Shown here piece by piece: positions 1 to 10,031 of a stretch of DNA of 64,000 nucleotides. The notes under the pieces were generated by a model that saw nothing but the letters and a program-made list of their open reading frames with translations, was not told the DNA's origin and did not search any database. The DNA is from Streptomyces viridochromogenes (GTDB lineage Bacteria; Actinomycetota; Actinomycetes; Streptomycetales; Streptomycetaceae): NCBI RefSeq assembly GCF_001270495.1, contig NZ_LGUR01000208.1, positions 32,909 through 96,908 of the forward strand, written 5' to 3'. Position numbers and translations under genes: made by a program. Numbering within the stretch: the stretch's first letter is position 1; each line of letters opens with the position of its first letter.

Positions 1-626
1 GGTCGGTCGACGCCTCGAAGGTCACCCGTGACGGCATCGACGCCGGGATCGCCAAGCTGACCGGCGACATCATGCAGGTGCCGTCCAAGGTCAGCGCCAT
101 CAAGATCGACGGCGTGCGCTCCTACAAGCGGGCCCGGGAGGGCGAGGAGTTCGAGATCCCGGCGCGGCCGGTCACCGTCTCGTCCTTCTCGGTGTACGAC
201 GTCCGGGACGCCGTCGCCGACGACGGCACCGCCGTACTCGACCTGGTCGTGTCGGTGGTCTGCTCCTCCGGTACGTACATCCGCGCCCTCGCCCGTGACC
301 TCGGCGCCGACCTGGGCGTCGGCGGCCACCTCACGGCGCTGCGCCGTACCCGGGTCGGGCCGTACAAGCTGGACTCCGCCAGGACGCTGGACCAGCTCCA
401 GCAGGAGCTGACGGTGATGCCGCTCGCCGAGGCCGCCGCGGCCGCGTTCCCGCGCTGGGACGTCGATGCCAGGCGTGCCCGGCTGCTCACGAACGGGGTC
501 CGCCTCGACATGCCCGACGAGTACGCGGGTGCCGGTTCCGTCGCGGTCTTCGGCCCCGAGGGCCGCCTCCTCGCGCTCGTGGAGGAACACAAGGGCAAAG
601 CCAAGAGCCTGGCCGTCTTCGGCTGA
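1..626 (+). CDS. truB: tRNA pseudouridine(55) synthase TruB, C-terminal part (5' end outside window)
   Basis: TruB makes pseudouridine 55 in the T-loop of tRNAs. The open frame enters the window at base 3 with no stop, so the N-terminal part carrying the catalytic Asp lies upstream. Visible family signatures are the GDIMQVPSKVSAIKIDG segment (TruB: G-x-I-x-Q-x-P-x-x-S-A-x-K), the SSGTYIRALARDLG block, GGHLTALRRTRVGPY, and a C-terminal PUA-like segment with VAVFGPEGRLLALVEE. In actinobacteria truB usually precedes ribF; here one large gene is inserted between them. A strong hairpin follows 30 bases after the stop. Confidence 0.95.
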   Translation, partial: SVDASKVTRDGIDAGIAKLTGDIMQVPSKVSAIKIDGVRSYKRAREGEEFEIPARPVTVSSFSVYDVRDAVADDGTAVLDLVVSVVCSSGTYIRALARDLGADLGVGGHLTALRRTRVGPYKLDSARTLDQLQQELTVMPLAEAAAAAFPRWDVDARRARLLTNGVRLDMPDEYAGAGSVAVFGPEGRLLALVEEHKGKAKSLAVFG

Positions 627-655
627 GGCGCCGGGCACCTCTGTCCGGTGCCTGC

Positions 656-697
656 CCGTGGAGCGGCGGTCACGGGGTCGTGCCCGCCGCTCCACGG
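656..697 (+). terminator. Terminator after truB
   Basis: A perfect 14-bp GC-rich inverted repeat (arms 656-669 and 684-697, 14-base loop) lies 30 bases after the truB stop. There is no U-run, which is normal for Streptomyces terminators. Confidence 0.75.
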
Positions 698-900
698 TCC
701 CCCCTCGGTTCCCCCACCCCTAGGGTGTATCCAGCGACGCCCGCCTGTTCACCCGTCTGTGCAGGCGCTCGGAGTGAACCGAGGGAGCGGAAGGGGGCGC
801 GTTCGCCGAGCGATCTGTCCCGCTGATCACATCGCGCCTACCGTCGAAAGAACAGGGCGTAGGCGGATGGGCGTGTGGACGCACGGCGGGAGGTTCGACG

Positions 901-3900
901 ATGGCGGGACGGGGCCCCGGGGCGGGCGGCGACCGCCGGATGCCGGAGGGGACGCGGACTGCGGGGGATGCGTGGGGCACGCGGGATGCCGGGTGGGGCG
1001 TTCGGGACCTGGGGGACGCATCGGGTCCCTGGGCCGCCCCGGACGGCCTCGGTGGGGCCGGGCGGGACGCCGGCACCGCTCCTGAAGGCCGTGGCGGTGA
1101 ACGCCCGGACGGGGACGGCCTGGGCGCCCGGGTCCGCGACGAAGCTCTGGTGCGCATTCACGACCCGGCAGGACGGCCCCGTGGCCTCGGCTTCGTGGCC
1201 GACCACCGCGGCACGGTCGTCACCAGCCATGAGGTCGTCGACGGGCTGTCCCGGCTGGTGCTGCGCTCCGCCGGGGGTGACCGCGGCTGTGAGGTGCCCG
1301 CGACCGCGGTGACCCCGTTGCCCGACCTCGACCTGGCCCTCGTACGGACCGATGGGCTGGGCGTGGAACCGTTGCCGGTGACCGTGCGGGACCGGGTCGA
1401 GACCGGTGCGTACGTCCGGATCGCGGCCGGTGGCTGGCGGGAGGCGCGGGTGCTGGGCGCGGTGTCCGCCACGTACCCGGCGAGGAACCGTGTCCATCGT
1501 CTCGACGGCGCCCTGGAGCTGGCGATCGGCACGGCCGGCCGGGACGCGCTGCGGCTGGGCGGCGGGGCGGCCGGAGGGCCGGTACTCGATGCCGGTACCG
1601 GCGCCGTCGTGGGCGTCCTCGGCACGTCCCTTCAGTCCGGCCGGCACGATGCCGTCCTCGCCGTCCCGCTGAACCCACCTCCCGACGGCCCGCTGGCCGC
1701 GCTGCTCGCCGAGAACGCGGCGACCGTGCCGGCGTACGGCGCCGACCTCAACCCGGGAGGCGTACTGGAGCTGACGGCCACGTCGGTCGGGCAGGACGGC
1801 CCGCCCGGGGCGCCGACGAGCCAGGGTGGACGGACCGACGTCGGGGGAGCGGGCGCGGTGACCCCGGTCGAACGGGCCTCGACGGCACGGGAGTTCAGCG
1901 CCTTCACCGAGAGCCGGGCTTGCGTGCTGGCCCTGGTCGGGCGCCCCGGCAGCGGTCGTACGACGGAACTCGCGGCCCTGGCCGCCCGCCGGCACCGCGG
2001 CCCCGAAGCGGCTCCCACGCTGTGGCTGCGCGGCGCAGACCTGAAGGGCGACGACACCTCGGTCGCCGACGCCGCGCGCCGGGCCCTGGCCCGAGCCGCC
2101 CGCATCGTGGCGGCGTCGGCCTCCTGCGACCCCGCCGCCCTGGGCGACACGACCCCGGAACGCCTGGCCCACCTCGCCCGCGCCGCCGGCCGCCCCCTGC
2201 TGCTCCTCCTGGACGGCCCGGAGGAGATGCCCCCCGTCCTGGCCCACCGCCTCACGGAGTGGACCGAGGGCACGGAGGAGTGGCTACGGGTGACGGGGGC
2301 GCGGCTGGTGGTGGCGTGCGGGGCGGAGTACTGGGAGAGGGCGGGCGCCGAGTTCCCGGAGGACCTGCTCTACGGCTCCGCCGACCGGACCGCGCCCGGG
2401 ACGTCCGGGTCGTTTCCGGCCTGCGTACCGCTCGACGACCTCACCCCCGACGAGGCACGGCAGGCCCGCGCCCGTTACGGCATCCCGGACGGCGCCCTCA
2501 CCGGCCCCGATGCTCGCCACCCCCTCACCCTCCGCCTCCTCTCCGAGGTGCGCGCCGCCCTTCCCGACGCTCCGACCCCTCCCGTCGACCGCGACGACGT
2601 CCTTTCCGCCCACCTCGACCTCATGTGCCTGCGTATCGCCGTCCGCCTCGCCGTCGAGAACGGCCTGCGCGGCGCCGCCGTACGCCGCCTCGCCGCCAAG
2701 GTCTCGGGCCAGGTCCACGAGGCCGCCCGCCGCAGCCTCGGCCCGGGGCAGGGAGAGCTGGACCGGGCGTCGTTCGAGGCCGTGTTCCCGTGGGGCCAGG
2801 CGCCCGCGAGGCTCGGCGGCGGTACCGGCTGGGCCTCCGCGGTCCTCACCGAGGGTCTCCTCGTCCCCGCCGGGAACGGCTACCGCTTCGCCCACGAGGA
2901 GCTGGCCGACTGGATCCAGGGCATGCACCTCGACCTGGACGAGGCCCTGCACGCGCTGGTCCACCGCCGCCGCACCGACCCCGACACCGAGCACCCCCTC
3001 CCCGTACCGCACCACCGCATCGGTCCGGTCGTCCAGGCGCTCCTCCTGCTCCCACGGCACCAGGGCGCGACTCAACTCGCCCTGAAACTTGAGGAGTTGG
3101 CGAACGCGCTGGACGTCGACCCGCGCTCCTGGTGGGCCGCCCGGCTCCTCGCCGAGACCCTGCTGCGCGTCCCCGACGCGACGCCGTACCTGGACGTACT
3201 GCGCCGCCTCACCGACCGGATCGTAGGTCTGCGGATCCAGCAGCGTGCCGTACCCGCCGAGTTCGGCCCCGGCTTCTGGACCGCATTGCCCCTCCCGGAC
3301 GGCGAGCGCCTCGACCTGCTCCGCCGCCTCGTCCTCACCGACGGCCCGCCGACCGACGCCACCGATGCCACCGACGCCGACGAGGCACGGCACCCCGGGC
3401 GGCCCCGGTACCTGGACGCCGTCGCACGTCTCCTCGCGGCCGACCCCACCGCCGTACAACGCCACCTCACCCGCTGGTTCGACGACGACCGGCCGCTGCC
3501 CGCCACCCCGCACGCGACCGTCGCCCACGCCGCCCAGGCCCTGCTCCACACGCACCGCCACCGCGCCCTCGACGACCTCACCGAGACACTCGTCGACAGC
3601 GCGCACCGCAAGGCCGACGAACTCCTCGCCGTACTGGCCGAGGAGGAACCGTCCGCGATCTGCCGGGCCGTCGACCGCTGGGCGCACGACGAACGGCCCG
3701 GGCGACGCGTCGCGGCGGTGGCGTACGGGGTGCGCGCCGCGCCCCATGCGGGGACCGAGGCGGACCGCGAGCTGCTCCGCTACGCCGCCCTCGCCGTGCT
3801 CGCCCGCCCCGAGGACTGCTCCCTGCACGGCGGCGCGCTCGCCGTCCTCGTCCGGGACCCGCGCACGCGTACCTCCCATCTTCCGCAGGCGCTGGCGCAC

Positions 3901-4608
3901 TTCGTGGCCGCCGACCCCCAGTTGCCGCCCAGTGCCCTGGTTTTCGCGCTGGCCACCCACCCCGACCAGGTCCTCGAAGCCTTCCGTGCGCGCCTGAGCC
4001 GACCGGACGCCGGAGAGGCGCTGCGTACCCTCGCCGACGTCAGCACGCCCGGCCTCGCGCGCAGGGCCGCCGCCGTCGTACGGGACGCGGTGCGATGGCG
4101 CCCCGACACCGCCGCGGACGTGGCCGCCTACGTCGACCGGCGCCTCGACCACGGCCCCGGCGCCCGCGCCGTCCTCCTCCCGCTGGTCACCGGCCTGCTG
4201 GAGGGTGGCACGGAACCGCTGCGGGCCGCCCTGGCCGTCGTACTCGCCGCGCCCGGCACTCCCGACTCCCGCGCCCTGCGCCGCGAGCTCCTGGACTTCC
4301 TCCTCGCCCACGAACACGCGCCCGCCGTCCTCGACGCCTTCCTGCACGCCACCGTGCGGCGAGGCGGCGACCGGCCGGACGACGGCCTGCGTGACCTCGT
4401 CCACCACACGGGTCTACTCCTCGTCCGTACGCCCGACGGAGCGGCCCGCTTCGACCGCGGCCTCGTCGACCTGGGCCGCCATGTGCCCGGCTTCGCCGCG
4501 CGGGTCGCCGGCTGGCTGACCGACACCCCGCAGCAGTGGACGGCGGTGGTGGGCCCGAGCACCCGCCGGATGATCGAGAACCTGTCCGGCGTCCGAGTCC
4601 CCGCATGA
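901..4608 (+). CDS. Inactive trypsin-like domain fused to a P-loop NTPase and a helical repeat region
   Basis: 1235 residues. Start chosen at ATG 901, which has GGGAGG seven bases upstream. After a Gly-rich N-terminus, residues ~80-260 resemble an HtrA/trypsin fold, but the active site is changed: the His motif reads VVTSHEVVDG (Glu111 where TNxH puts His), Asp144 is kept in LDLALV, and the GDSGGP box reads GAAGGP, with Ala224 replacing the nucleophile. Around residue 350 is a Walker A-like GRPGSGRT, with Arg in place of Lys, followed by a Walker B-like LLLLLDGPEEM, giving a STAND/AAA-like NTPase. The remaining ~700 residues are Ala/Leu/Arg-rich helices, possibly HEAT-like. Established: Streptomyces carry many trypsin-NTPase fusions thought to act in signalling or conflict. 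Inferred: this copy is a sensor or scaffold, not a protease. Confidence 0.85.
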   Translation: MAGRGPGAGGDRRMPEGTRTAGDAWGTRDAGWGVRDLGDASGPWAAPDGLGGAGRDAGTAPEGRGGERPDGDGLGARVRDEALVRIHDPAGRPRGLGFVADHRGTVVTSHEVVDGLSRLVLRSAGGDRGCEVPATAVTPLPDLDLALVRTDGLGVEPLPVTVRDRVETGAYVRIAAGGWREARVLGAVSATYPARNRVHRLDGALELAIGTAGRDALRLGGGAAGGPVLDAGTGAVVGVLGTSLQSGRHDAVLAVPLNPPPDGPLAALLAENAATVPAYGADLNPGGVLELTATSVGQDGPPGAPTSQGGRTDVGGAGAVTPVERASTAREFSAFTESRACVLALVGRPGSGRTTELAALAARRHRGPEAAPTLWLRGADLKGDDTSVADAARRALARAARIVAASASCDPAALGDTTPERLAHLARAAGRPLLLLLDGPEEMPPVLAHRLTEWTEGTEEWLRVTGARLVVACGAEYWERAGAEFPEDLLYGSADRTAPGTSGSFPACVPLDDLTPDEARQARARYGIPDGALTGPDARHPLTLRLLSEVRAALPDAPTPPVDRDDVLSAHLDLMCLRIAVRLAVENGLRGAAVRRLAAKVSGQVHEAARRSLGPGQGELDRASFEAVFPWGQAPARLGGGTGWASAVLTEGLLVPAGNGYRFAHEELADWIQGMHLDLDEALHALVHRRRTDPDTEHPLPVPHHRIGPVVQALLLLPRHQGATQLALKLEELANALDVDPRSWWAARLLAETLLRVPDATPYLDVLRRLTDRIVGLRIQQRAVPAEFGPGFWTALPLPDGERLDLLRRLVLTDGPPTDATDATDADEARHPGRPRYLDAVARLLAADPTAVQRHLTRWFDDDRPLPATPHATVAHAAQALLHTHRHRALDDLTETLVDSAHRKADELLAVLAEEEPSAICRAVDRWAHDERPGRRVAAVAYGVRAAPHAGTEADRELLRYAALAVLARPEDCSLHGGALAVLVRDPRTRTSHLPQALAHFVAADPQLPPSALVFALATHPDQVLEAFRARLSRPDAGEALRTLADVSTPGLARRAAAVVRDAVRWRPDTAADVAAYVDRRLDHGPGARAVLLPLVTGLLEGGTEPLRAALAVVLAAPGTPDSRALRRELLDFLLAHEHAPAVLDAFLHATVRRGGDRPDDGLRDLVHHTGLLLVRTPDGAARFDRGLVDLGRHVPGFAARVAGWLTDTPQQWTAVVGPSTRRMIENLSGVRVPA

Positions 4609-4741
4609 CCACCGCGTCGTACGTGCACCCGGTCACAGCACCCATGCCGATGCGGGCCGTGAGCGCCCGGCATGGCACCCTTAGACCTGCGTAAGAGCGT
4701 ACGAGCAAAGACGGACACGGGTTCGACGAGGAGCGGTCACA

Positions 4742-5692
4742 GTGCAGCGCTGGCGTGGCTTGGAGGACATCCCCCAGGACTGGGGGCGCAGCGTCGTCAC
4801 CATCGGTTCCTACGACGGGGTCCACCGCGGGCACCAGCTGATCATCCGGCATGCCGTGGACCGCGCCCGTGAGCTGGGCGTCCCCGCCGTCGTCGTCACC
4901 TTCGACCCGCACCCCAGCGAGGTCGTCCGCCCCGGCAGCCACCCGCCCCTGCTCGCCCCGCACCACCGCCGCGCCGACCTCATGGCCGAGCTGGGCGTGG
5001 ACGCGGTGCTGATCCTCCCCTTCACGACCGAGTTCTCGAAGCTGTCGCCGGCCGAGTTCGTCGTCAAGGTCCTGGTCGACAAGCTGCACGCCAAGGCGGT
5101 CGTCGAAGGCCCCAACTTCCGCTTCGGACACCGGGCCGCGGGGAACGTCGAGTTCCTCGCCGAGCAGGGCAAGACCTACGACTACGAGGTCGAGGTCGTC
5201 GACCTGTACGTCACCGGTGACGCGGGCGGCGGTGAGCCCTTCTCCTCCACCCTGACCCGGCGCCTGGTCGCCGCGGGCGATGTCGAGGGCGCCGCCGAGA
5301 TCCTGGGCCGCCCGCACCGGGTGGAGGGCGTCGTCGTACGCGGGGCTCAGCGGGGTCGGGAGCTCGGTTTCCCGACCGCCAACGTCGAGACCCTCCCGCA
5401 CACCGCCATCCCGGCCGACGGCGTCTACGCCGGCTGGCTGCACGCCCAGGGCGAGACGATGCCGGCCGCGATCTCCGTCGGCACCAACCCGCAGTTCGAC
5501 GGCACGGAGCGCACGGTCGAGGCGTACGCGATCGACCGGGTGGGCCTGGACCTGTACGGCCTGCACGTCGCCGTCGACTTCCTCGCGTTCGTCCGCGGCC
5601 AGGCGAAGTTCGAGTCGCTGGACGCCCTGCTGGAGCAGATGGCCGAGGACGTGAAGCGCTGCCGGGAGCTGATCGCGGCCGCCGAGCAGTAG
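4742..5692 (+). CDS. ribF: Bifunctional riboflavin kinase/FAD synthetase
   Basis: RibF converts riboflavin to FMN and FMN to FAD. GTG start 4742 with GAGGAG-type SD a few bases upstream; 316 residues, the normal length. The N-terminal nucleotidyltransferase (FAD synthetase) carries TIGSYDGVHRGHQ at residues ~20-32 (family G-x-F/Y-DGVHxGH) and VEGPNFRFGHRAAGN. The C-terminal flavokinase domain has the GFPTANV motif near residue 210 and the GVYAGW segment. It is the downstream partner of truB in most actinobacteria. The 133-base gap before it contains no gene. A very strong hairpin just after the stop separates it from the convergent secretion gene. Confidence 0.97.
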   Translation: MQRWRGLEDIPQDWGRSVVTIGSYDGVHRGHQLIIRHAVDRARELGVPAVVVTFDPHPSEVVRPGSHPPLLAPHHRRADLMAELGVDAVLILPFTTEFSKLSPAEFVVKVLVDKLHAKAVVEGPNFRFGHRAAGNVEFLAEQGKTYDYEVEVVDLYVTGDAGGGEPFSSTLTRRLVAAGDVEGAAEILGRPHRVEGVVVRGAQRGRELGFPTANVETLPHTAIPADGVYAGWLHAQGETMPAAISVGTNPQFDGTERTVEAYAIDRVGLDLYGLHVAVDFLAFVRGQAKFESLDALLEQMAEDVKRCRELIAAAEQ

Positions 5693-5704
5693 TCAGTCGT
5701 ACGA

Positions 5705-5749
5705 CGCGAAGGGCGGCCGGTGCCATTGAGGCACCGGCCGCCCTTCGCG
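5705..5749. terminator. Bidirectional terminator between ribF and the EspI-like ATPase gene
   Basis: A perfect 20-bp stem (5705-5724 with 5730-5749) and a 5-base loop lie between two convergent genes. The arms end in CGCGAA/TTCGCG, so A and U residues flank the GC core on both strands, as for a bidirectional terminator. Confidence 0.85.
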
Positions 5750-5764
5750 GTTCACGCGCTACCG

Positions 5765-8700
5765 CTACTGCTGCGTCCAGCCGGGCGGTACGGAGCCCTG
5801 TTGAGGCTGGCCCTGCTGCGGGTCCTGCTGCGGCGGCGCCTGCTGCTGCCAGCCCTGGCCCGGCGCGGGCTGCTGCGGGGCCTGCCCCCAGCCCTGGCCC
5901 GGCTGCGGGGCGCCGCCCTGCTGGGGGTAGGGCTGCTGGGGCTGCTGCTGCGGGGCCGGGTAGCCCTGCTGCTCCGGGTAGCCCTGCTGCGGCTGCTGCT
6001 GGTACTGCATGTTCGGGTTGCCGAAGCCCTGCTGGGTGCGCGCGATGTCCTCGGCGATGACGGAGGCGAGGTCGAAGTAGGCCTCGCGGGTCTTGGGCCG
6101 CATCATGTCGAGGTCGACCTCGGCGCCCGCCGCGAGGTGCTCGTCGAACGGGATCACGACGACACCGCGGCAACGGGTCTCGAAGTGCGCGACGATGTCC
6201 TCCACCTTGATCATCTTGCCCGTCTCGCGGACACCGGAGATCACGGTGATCGACCGCTGGACGAGGTCCGCGAACCCGTTCGCCGACAGCCAGTCGAGCG
6301 TCGTCGAGGCGCTGCTCGCACCGTCCACCGAGGGGGTCGAGATGATGATCAACTGGTGGGCGAGGTCCAGCACTCCGCGCATCGCGCTGTAGAGCAGACC
6401 GGTGCCCGAGTCCGTGAGGATGATCGGGTACTGCTTGCCGAGCACGTCGAGCGCGCTGCGGTAGTCCTGGTCGTTGAAGGTGGTGGAGACCGCCGGGTCC
6501 ACGTCGTTGGCGATGATCTCCAGGCCGGAGGGCGCCTGCGAGGTGAAGCGGCGGATGTCCATGTAGCTGTTGAGCTGCGGGATCGCCTGCACCAGGTCAC
6601 GGATGGTCGCGCCCGTCTCGCGCCGCACCCGTCGGCCGAGCGTACCGGCGTCCGGGTTGGCGTCGATCGCCAGGATCTTGTCCTGCCGCTCGCTGGCGAG
6701 CGTGGCGCCGAGCGCCATCGTCGTCGTGGTCTTGCCGACGCCGCCCTTGAGGCTGATGACCGCGATCCGGTAGCAGGACATCACCGGCGTACGGATCAGA
6801 CCCAGCTTCCGCTCCCGCTCCGCCGCCTCCTTCTTGGCGCCGAGCTTGAACCGGGACGGGGCCTGGTTGTTCTTGCGGGCCTTGGGCTGGTTGCGCAGCA
6901 GGCGGTCGGAGGACAGCTCCACGGCCGCGTTGTAGCCGAGCGGAGTGCCGGGCGCGGCCTGCTGCTGGGGAGCGCCGGGTCCGGCCTGCCCTGGTCCGGC
7001 CTGACCGGGTCCGGGCGGAGCGCTCCAACCCTGGTTGCCCTGGCCCTGGTTGCCGTAGGGGGCGGCGGGCGGGGCAGCGGGGTTCTGCTGCGGTGCCTGC
7101 TGCGGAGGCTGGGCCTGGGGCTGCTGCTGGGGCGGCTGAGCCTGCTGGGGCTGGGGGTAGCCGTAGCCGCCCTGCTGGGGCGGGTAGCCGTAGCCGGGCT
7201 GTGCGGGGTGCTGCGGCTGCTGGGGGTAGCCGTATCCGTCGGGCTGGGGCTGTCCCGGCTGGGGCTGTCCGGGCTGCGGCTGAGCCTGCTGGGGCTGGGG
7301 CTGCGGCTGTCCGGGCTGGGGTGCCTGGTGGGGGTAGCCGTACCCGTCGGCCTGCGGCTGCGGCTGGGGCTGCGGCTGTCCGGGCTGCGGTGCCTGCTGG
7401 GGGTAGCCGTACCCGGCTGCCTGGGGCTGAGGCTGAGGCTGCGGCTGCGCCTGTCCGGGCTGGTGCGCCTGTCGCGGGTCCGCGGGCGCGGGCTGTGCGC
7501 CCTGCGCCGGGTGTCCGGGCTGCGGCTGCGCGGGGCCGAACGAGCCCTGCGCCGGGGGCTGGGGGTAGCCGTAACCGGGGGCCTGCCCGGCGGCTGCGGC
7601 TGCGGCTGCCGCCGCGGCCTGCGGGTCCGGGTACCCGGCCTGCGGCGGCGCTCCCTGGGCGGGGTGCGCGGGTGCGAAGCCCTGGGGCAGCGGGGGGAGT
7701 CCCTGGCTGGGCTGCGGCGGCACGGGGGCCTGGCCGGCGGGCTGGCCCTGCGGCTGCTCCGGGGCCTGTCCGGGCTGCGCCTGCGGCGGCACCGGGACCT
7801 GACCGGTCGACTGTGCGTGCGGCTGCTGTGCGGGAGTCGCGGGTGCGGGCGCGGACTGCGCGTCCGGCGCTGCCTCCGGCTCCGCCTCCGCGGTCACGGG
7901 AGCGGCCGAGGGCTCGGGCTGGGCGGGGGAGTCCGCGTCGGCCTGGACCCGCGCCGACTCGTCGCCGTCGGTGTCGCCGTCGGAAGCGGAGGCGGTGGCG
8001 TCGCCCGACTCCGCCTCGTCGTTCCGCTCCTCCTCCGGCTCGACGTCCTCGTCGTCACCGCCGAAGAGGCGCGCGGCCTCGGCGTCGGCGGCGGCGTGGT
8101 TGAGGTCCGGCTCCGGCTCCGCCACCGGCTGTACGGGGGCGGGCTGTTCGGGCGCGGGCGGCGTCGGGACTCCGGCCGCCGGGGTGGCGGTCGAGGACGG
8201 GCCGGGCTGGGCGTCCGTGTCGACCGGACGCAGCACGGGGAAGCCAGGGGCGCCGGGCGGCTGGGCGGGTGCGGGCTGCTGGGGTGCGGGCTGCTGGGGT
8301 GCGGCGGCGGGCGGCTGGGCAGGCGCGTGCTGCGGAGGCACGCCGAAGCCGCCGGAGGTGTCCTGACCCTGCGGGGGGTAGCCGTAGCCGCCCGACGTGT
8401 CCTGGCCCTGCTGGGGTGCGACGGCTCCCGGCTGCTGGGGGTAGCCGTACCCGCCGGCCGCGGGGGCGCCCGGCGCGGACTGCTGCTGCGGAAATCCGTA
8501 GCCACCCGTGGCGGCGCCCTGCTGGTTCGGGCTCGGCGTGCCCTGAGGCGGGGTGGCCTGCGAGGGCTGTGCCGGCTGCGCGGGCTGCTGGGGCACGCCC
8601 TGGGCCGAGGGCGGCTGTGCCGGGCCGGGAACGTACGCTCCCGGACCCTGTGGAGCGGCGCCGGGCGGCCCGGTGGGCGAGCCGACGGGCGAACCGGTCG

Positions 8701-8884
8701 GCGGGGGTGGCGTGGGCCGGCCGCCGTCCTGCTGTTCGCCGGACGGGGAACCACTTTGCGTACTTTGGGCGTACCAGGCGGGAGGTGTGTAGACGATTTC
8801 GAACTCGCCGGTGAGATCCACCTCGTGATCGTCCCCGTCCGAGGAAGGGCTCCCGCCGTTGTACTCGGACCGATCCCTGTTCAC
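5765..8884 (-). CDS. EspI/MinD-like T7SS ATPase with long Gln/Pro-rich N-terminal region
   Basis: About 1039 residues. The start is GTG at 8884, because GGAGG lies six bases before it; the frame stays open upstream to 8959 without an SD. Residues ~1-40 are acidic ([17 protein letters not shown]). Residues ~40-670 are Gln/Pro/Gly/Ala-rich with repeated GYGYPQQ units. Residues ~700-950 are a ParA/MinD-type ATPase: deviant Walker [11 protein letters not shown] (~712-721), DANPDAGTL, and [12 protein letters not shown] in switch II. A second Gln/Pro-rich tail (~955-1039) closes the protein. This is the architecture of mycobacterial EspI, which regulates ESX-1 in response to ATP, and of the S. coelicolor protein at this locus. 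Expected role: cytosolic regulator or positioning factor for the T7SS. The repeats make a long spurious antisense frame. Confidence 0.9.
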   Translation of the reverse strand: MNRDRSEYNGGSPSSDGDDHEVDLTGEFEIVYTPPAWYAQSTQSGSPSGEQQDGGRPTPPPPTGSPVGSPTGPPGAAPQGPGAYVPGPAQPPSAQGVPQQPAQPAQPSQATPPQGTPSPNQQGAATGGYGFPQQQSAPGAPAAGGYGYPQQPGAVAPQQGQDTSGGYGYPPQGQDTSGGFGVPPQHAPAQPPAAAPQQPAPQQPAPAQPPGAPGFPVLRPVDTDAQPGPSSTATPAAGVPTPPAPEQPAPVQPVAEPEPDLNHAAADAEAARLFGGDDEDVEPEEERNDEAESGDATASASDGDTDGDESARVQADADSPAQPEPSAAPVTAEAEPEAAPDAQSAPAPATPAQQPHAQSTGQVPVPPQAQPGQAPEQPQGQPAGQAPVPPQPSQGLPPLPQGFAPAHPAQGAPPQAGYPDPQAAAAAAAAAAGQAPGYGYPQPPAQGSFGPAQPQPGHPAQGAQPAPADPRQAHQPGQAQPQPQPQPQAAGYGYPQQAPQPGQPQPQPQPQADGYGYPHQAPQPGQPQPQPQQAQPQPGQPQPGQPQPDGYGYPQQPQHPAQPGYGYPPQQGGYGYPQPQQAQPPQQQPQAQPPQQAPQQNPAAPPAAPYGNQGQGNQGWSAPPGPGQAGPGQAGPGAPQQQAAPGTPLGYNAAVELSSDRLLRNQPKARKNNQAPSRFKLGAKKEAAERERKLGLIRTPVMSCYRIAVISLKGGVGKTTTTMALGATLASERQDKILAIDANPDAGTLGRRVRRETGATIRDLVQAIPQLNSYMDIRRFTSQAPSGLEIIANDVDPAVSTTFNDQDYRSALDVLGKQYPIILTDSGTGLLYSAMRGVLDLAHQLIIISTPSVDGASSASTTLDWLSANGFADLVQRSITVISGVRETGKMIKVEDIVAHFETRCRGVVVIPFDEHLAAGAEVDLDMMRPKTREAYFDLASVIAEDIARTQQGFGNPNMQYQQQPQQGYPEQQGYPAPQQQPQQPYPQQGGAPQPGQGWGQAPQQPAPGQGWQQQAPPQQDPQQGQPQQGSVPPGWTQQ

Positions 8885-9188
8885 TGCTTGCCTCCTGGTC
8901 AGCCACTGCTGCTGAGCTGGTCGTCGTCGCGGCCGGGCGGACCGAGTGGCTAGTCCCACGCGACTGCGATCGTCACCGCACCACCAGAAGCCTAATCACT
9001 CGCATGGCGGGACGGAAAAGCCCCCATGGGCGCGGACGCTATAGCCCCGGGTACGTGGGCGGAAGGGCCGCATGGGCGCGGACGGAAGGCCCCGTGGTCG
9101 AGACCTCGTGACACCCCATGGCCGAGGCGTCCCAACACCCCGTGGCCGAGGCGGCCGTTCGCGCCCCGCTCCCGGAGACGACGACGTG
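8885..9188. other. Intergenic region with short direct repeats
   Basis: 304 bases between two minus-strand genes. No credible gene is seen. It has two near-identical 20-base copies of ACACCCCATGGCCGAGGCGT-type sequence at period 24 (from 9111 and 9135) and two CATGGGCGCGGACG copies (near 9024 and 9071). It may hold the promoter of the EspI-like gene; no clear -35/-10 was found. Confidence 0.4.
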
Positions 9189-10031
9189 TCAGTCCATACG
9201 GCGGGCTACACCGAGCAGCCCCGTCTCCGCATCGGTGGGTTCGGTCATGACGAACTTCTGATGCTTGCGAGTGCACCACAGGGCGACGCCGTCGTGAAGG
9301 GTCGGCAGGTGCTGAAGTTGCTCCTCCGGGATACCCAGCGTGTCACGCACGGCCTCGGTCTCGAAGGGCGAGATCCGCTGAATCCCCACCAAATGGGCCT
9401 GAGCCAGCCAGCGCGGGGCATGCTCACTGACGAACGGCAGCACCGTCACCACGGCCTGCCACGGCACGGACGTCACACGACCGCGGGGCGGGCGGATGCC
9501 ACAGTCCCGGATCAGTACGACCGGACTCGACACCGACGGCCCCTGCGCGGGCACCCGGCCCACCGGATAGACCGTCACGCACTGCTGGCCACCGCCGGCC
9601 GCCTGGGCCAACTGCTGCCAGGCCTGCGGACGGCCGGTCTCGACACCCACGCGCGCTCCCGTCGCGGCCGCCCGCAACGCCAGCACCTGGGCGAGCCACA
9701 GACCACCCACGAGGACGACGTCGAACGGGGTCGGACGGGACAGGCCGAGCACCGCCGGCTGCGATTCCGGATCGGTGCCGATGAGGACGCCGTCGTCACC
9801 GATGGGCATGCTGATGGCCGCGAGCTCGTCGACGGTGACGACGTGGCGGTTCCGGCGCGGCCCGCGCAGCCCGAAACCCGGGCTGAAGATACGGCGTTGC
9901 TGCTGCGGGGAGTCCGGCTGCCGGATGATCGGGATCATGCCGGTGTCGGTGGGTGAGGCCACGTGTGCCGGCGTGCGCCCGGGGGCCCGGCCCTGCTGCC
10001 CCGGGGGCATGGTCGAGGCGGGGTGGGACAT
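9189..10031 (-). CDS. Conserved T7SS-locus protein, translationally coupled to eccE
   Basis: 280 residues, not assigned to a named family. ATG at 10031 overlaps the eccE stop as ATGA, so translation is coupled and co-function is likely. The N-terminal ~50 residues are Pro/Gln-rich and disordered-looking. The rest is a soluble alpha/beta domain with hydrophobic strands (VVTVDELAAISMPIGDDG, FDVVLVGGLWLAQVLALRAAATGARVGVETG, PVVLIRDCGIRPP). No signal peptide or membrane helix is visible. It may correspond to a cytoplasmic extension domain of the EccE partner; that is inference from position only. Confidence 0.75.
   Translation of the reverse strand: MSHPASTMPPGQQGRAPGRTPAHVASPTDTGMIPIIRQPDSPQQQRRIFSPGFGLRGPRRNRHVVTVDELAAISMPIGDDGVLIGTDPESQPAVLGLSRPTPFDVVLVGGLWLAQVLALRAAATGARVGVETGRPQAWQQLAQAAGGGQQCVTVYPVGRVPAQGPSVSSPVVLIRDCGIRPPRGRVTSVPWQAVVTVLPFVSEHAPRWLAQAHLVGIQRISPFETEAVRDTLGIPEEQLQHLPTLHDGVALWCTRKHQKFVMTEPTDAETGLLGVARRMD

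Noticed and set aside
6900..8600. Regularly spaced DNA repeats suggesting a CRISPR array
   Set aside because: The repeats are in-frame codons for GYGYPQQ-type units of a protein, have no conserved unit length or unique spacers, and no cas genes are near.
5720..8953. Long open plus-strand frame (>1000 codons) opposite the EspI-like ATPase gene
   Set aside because: It is the shadow of Gln/Pro/Gly codons on the other strand, giving Leu/Arg/Gly text without domains; the minus strand has the SD, the ATPase motifs and the terminator.
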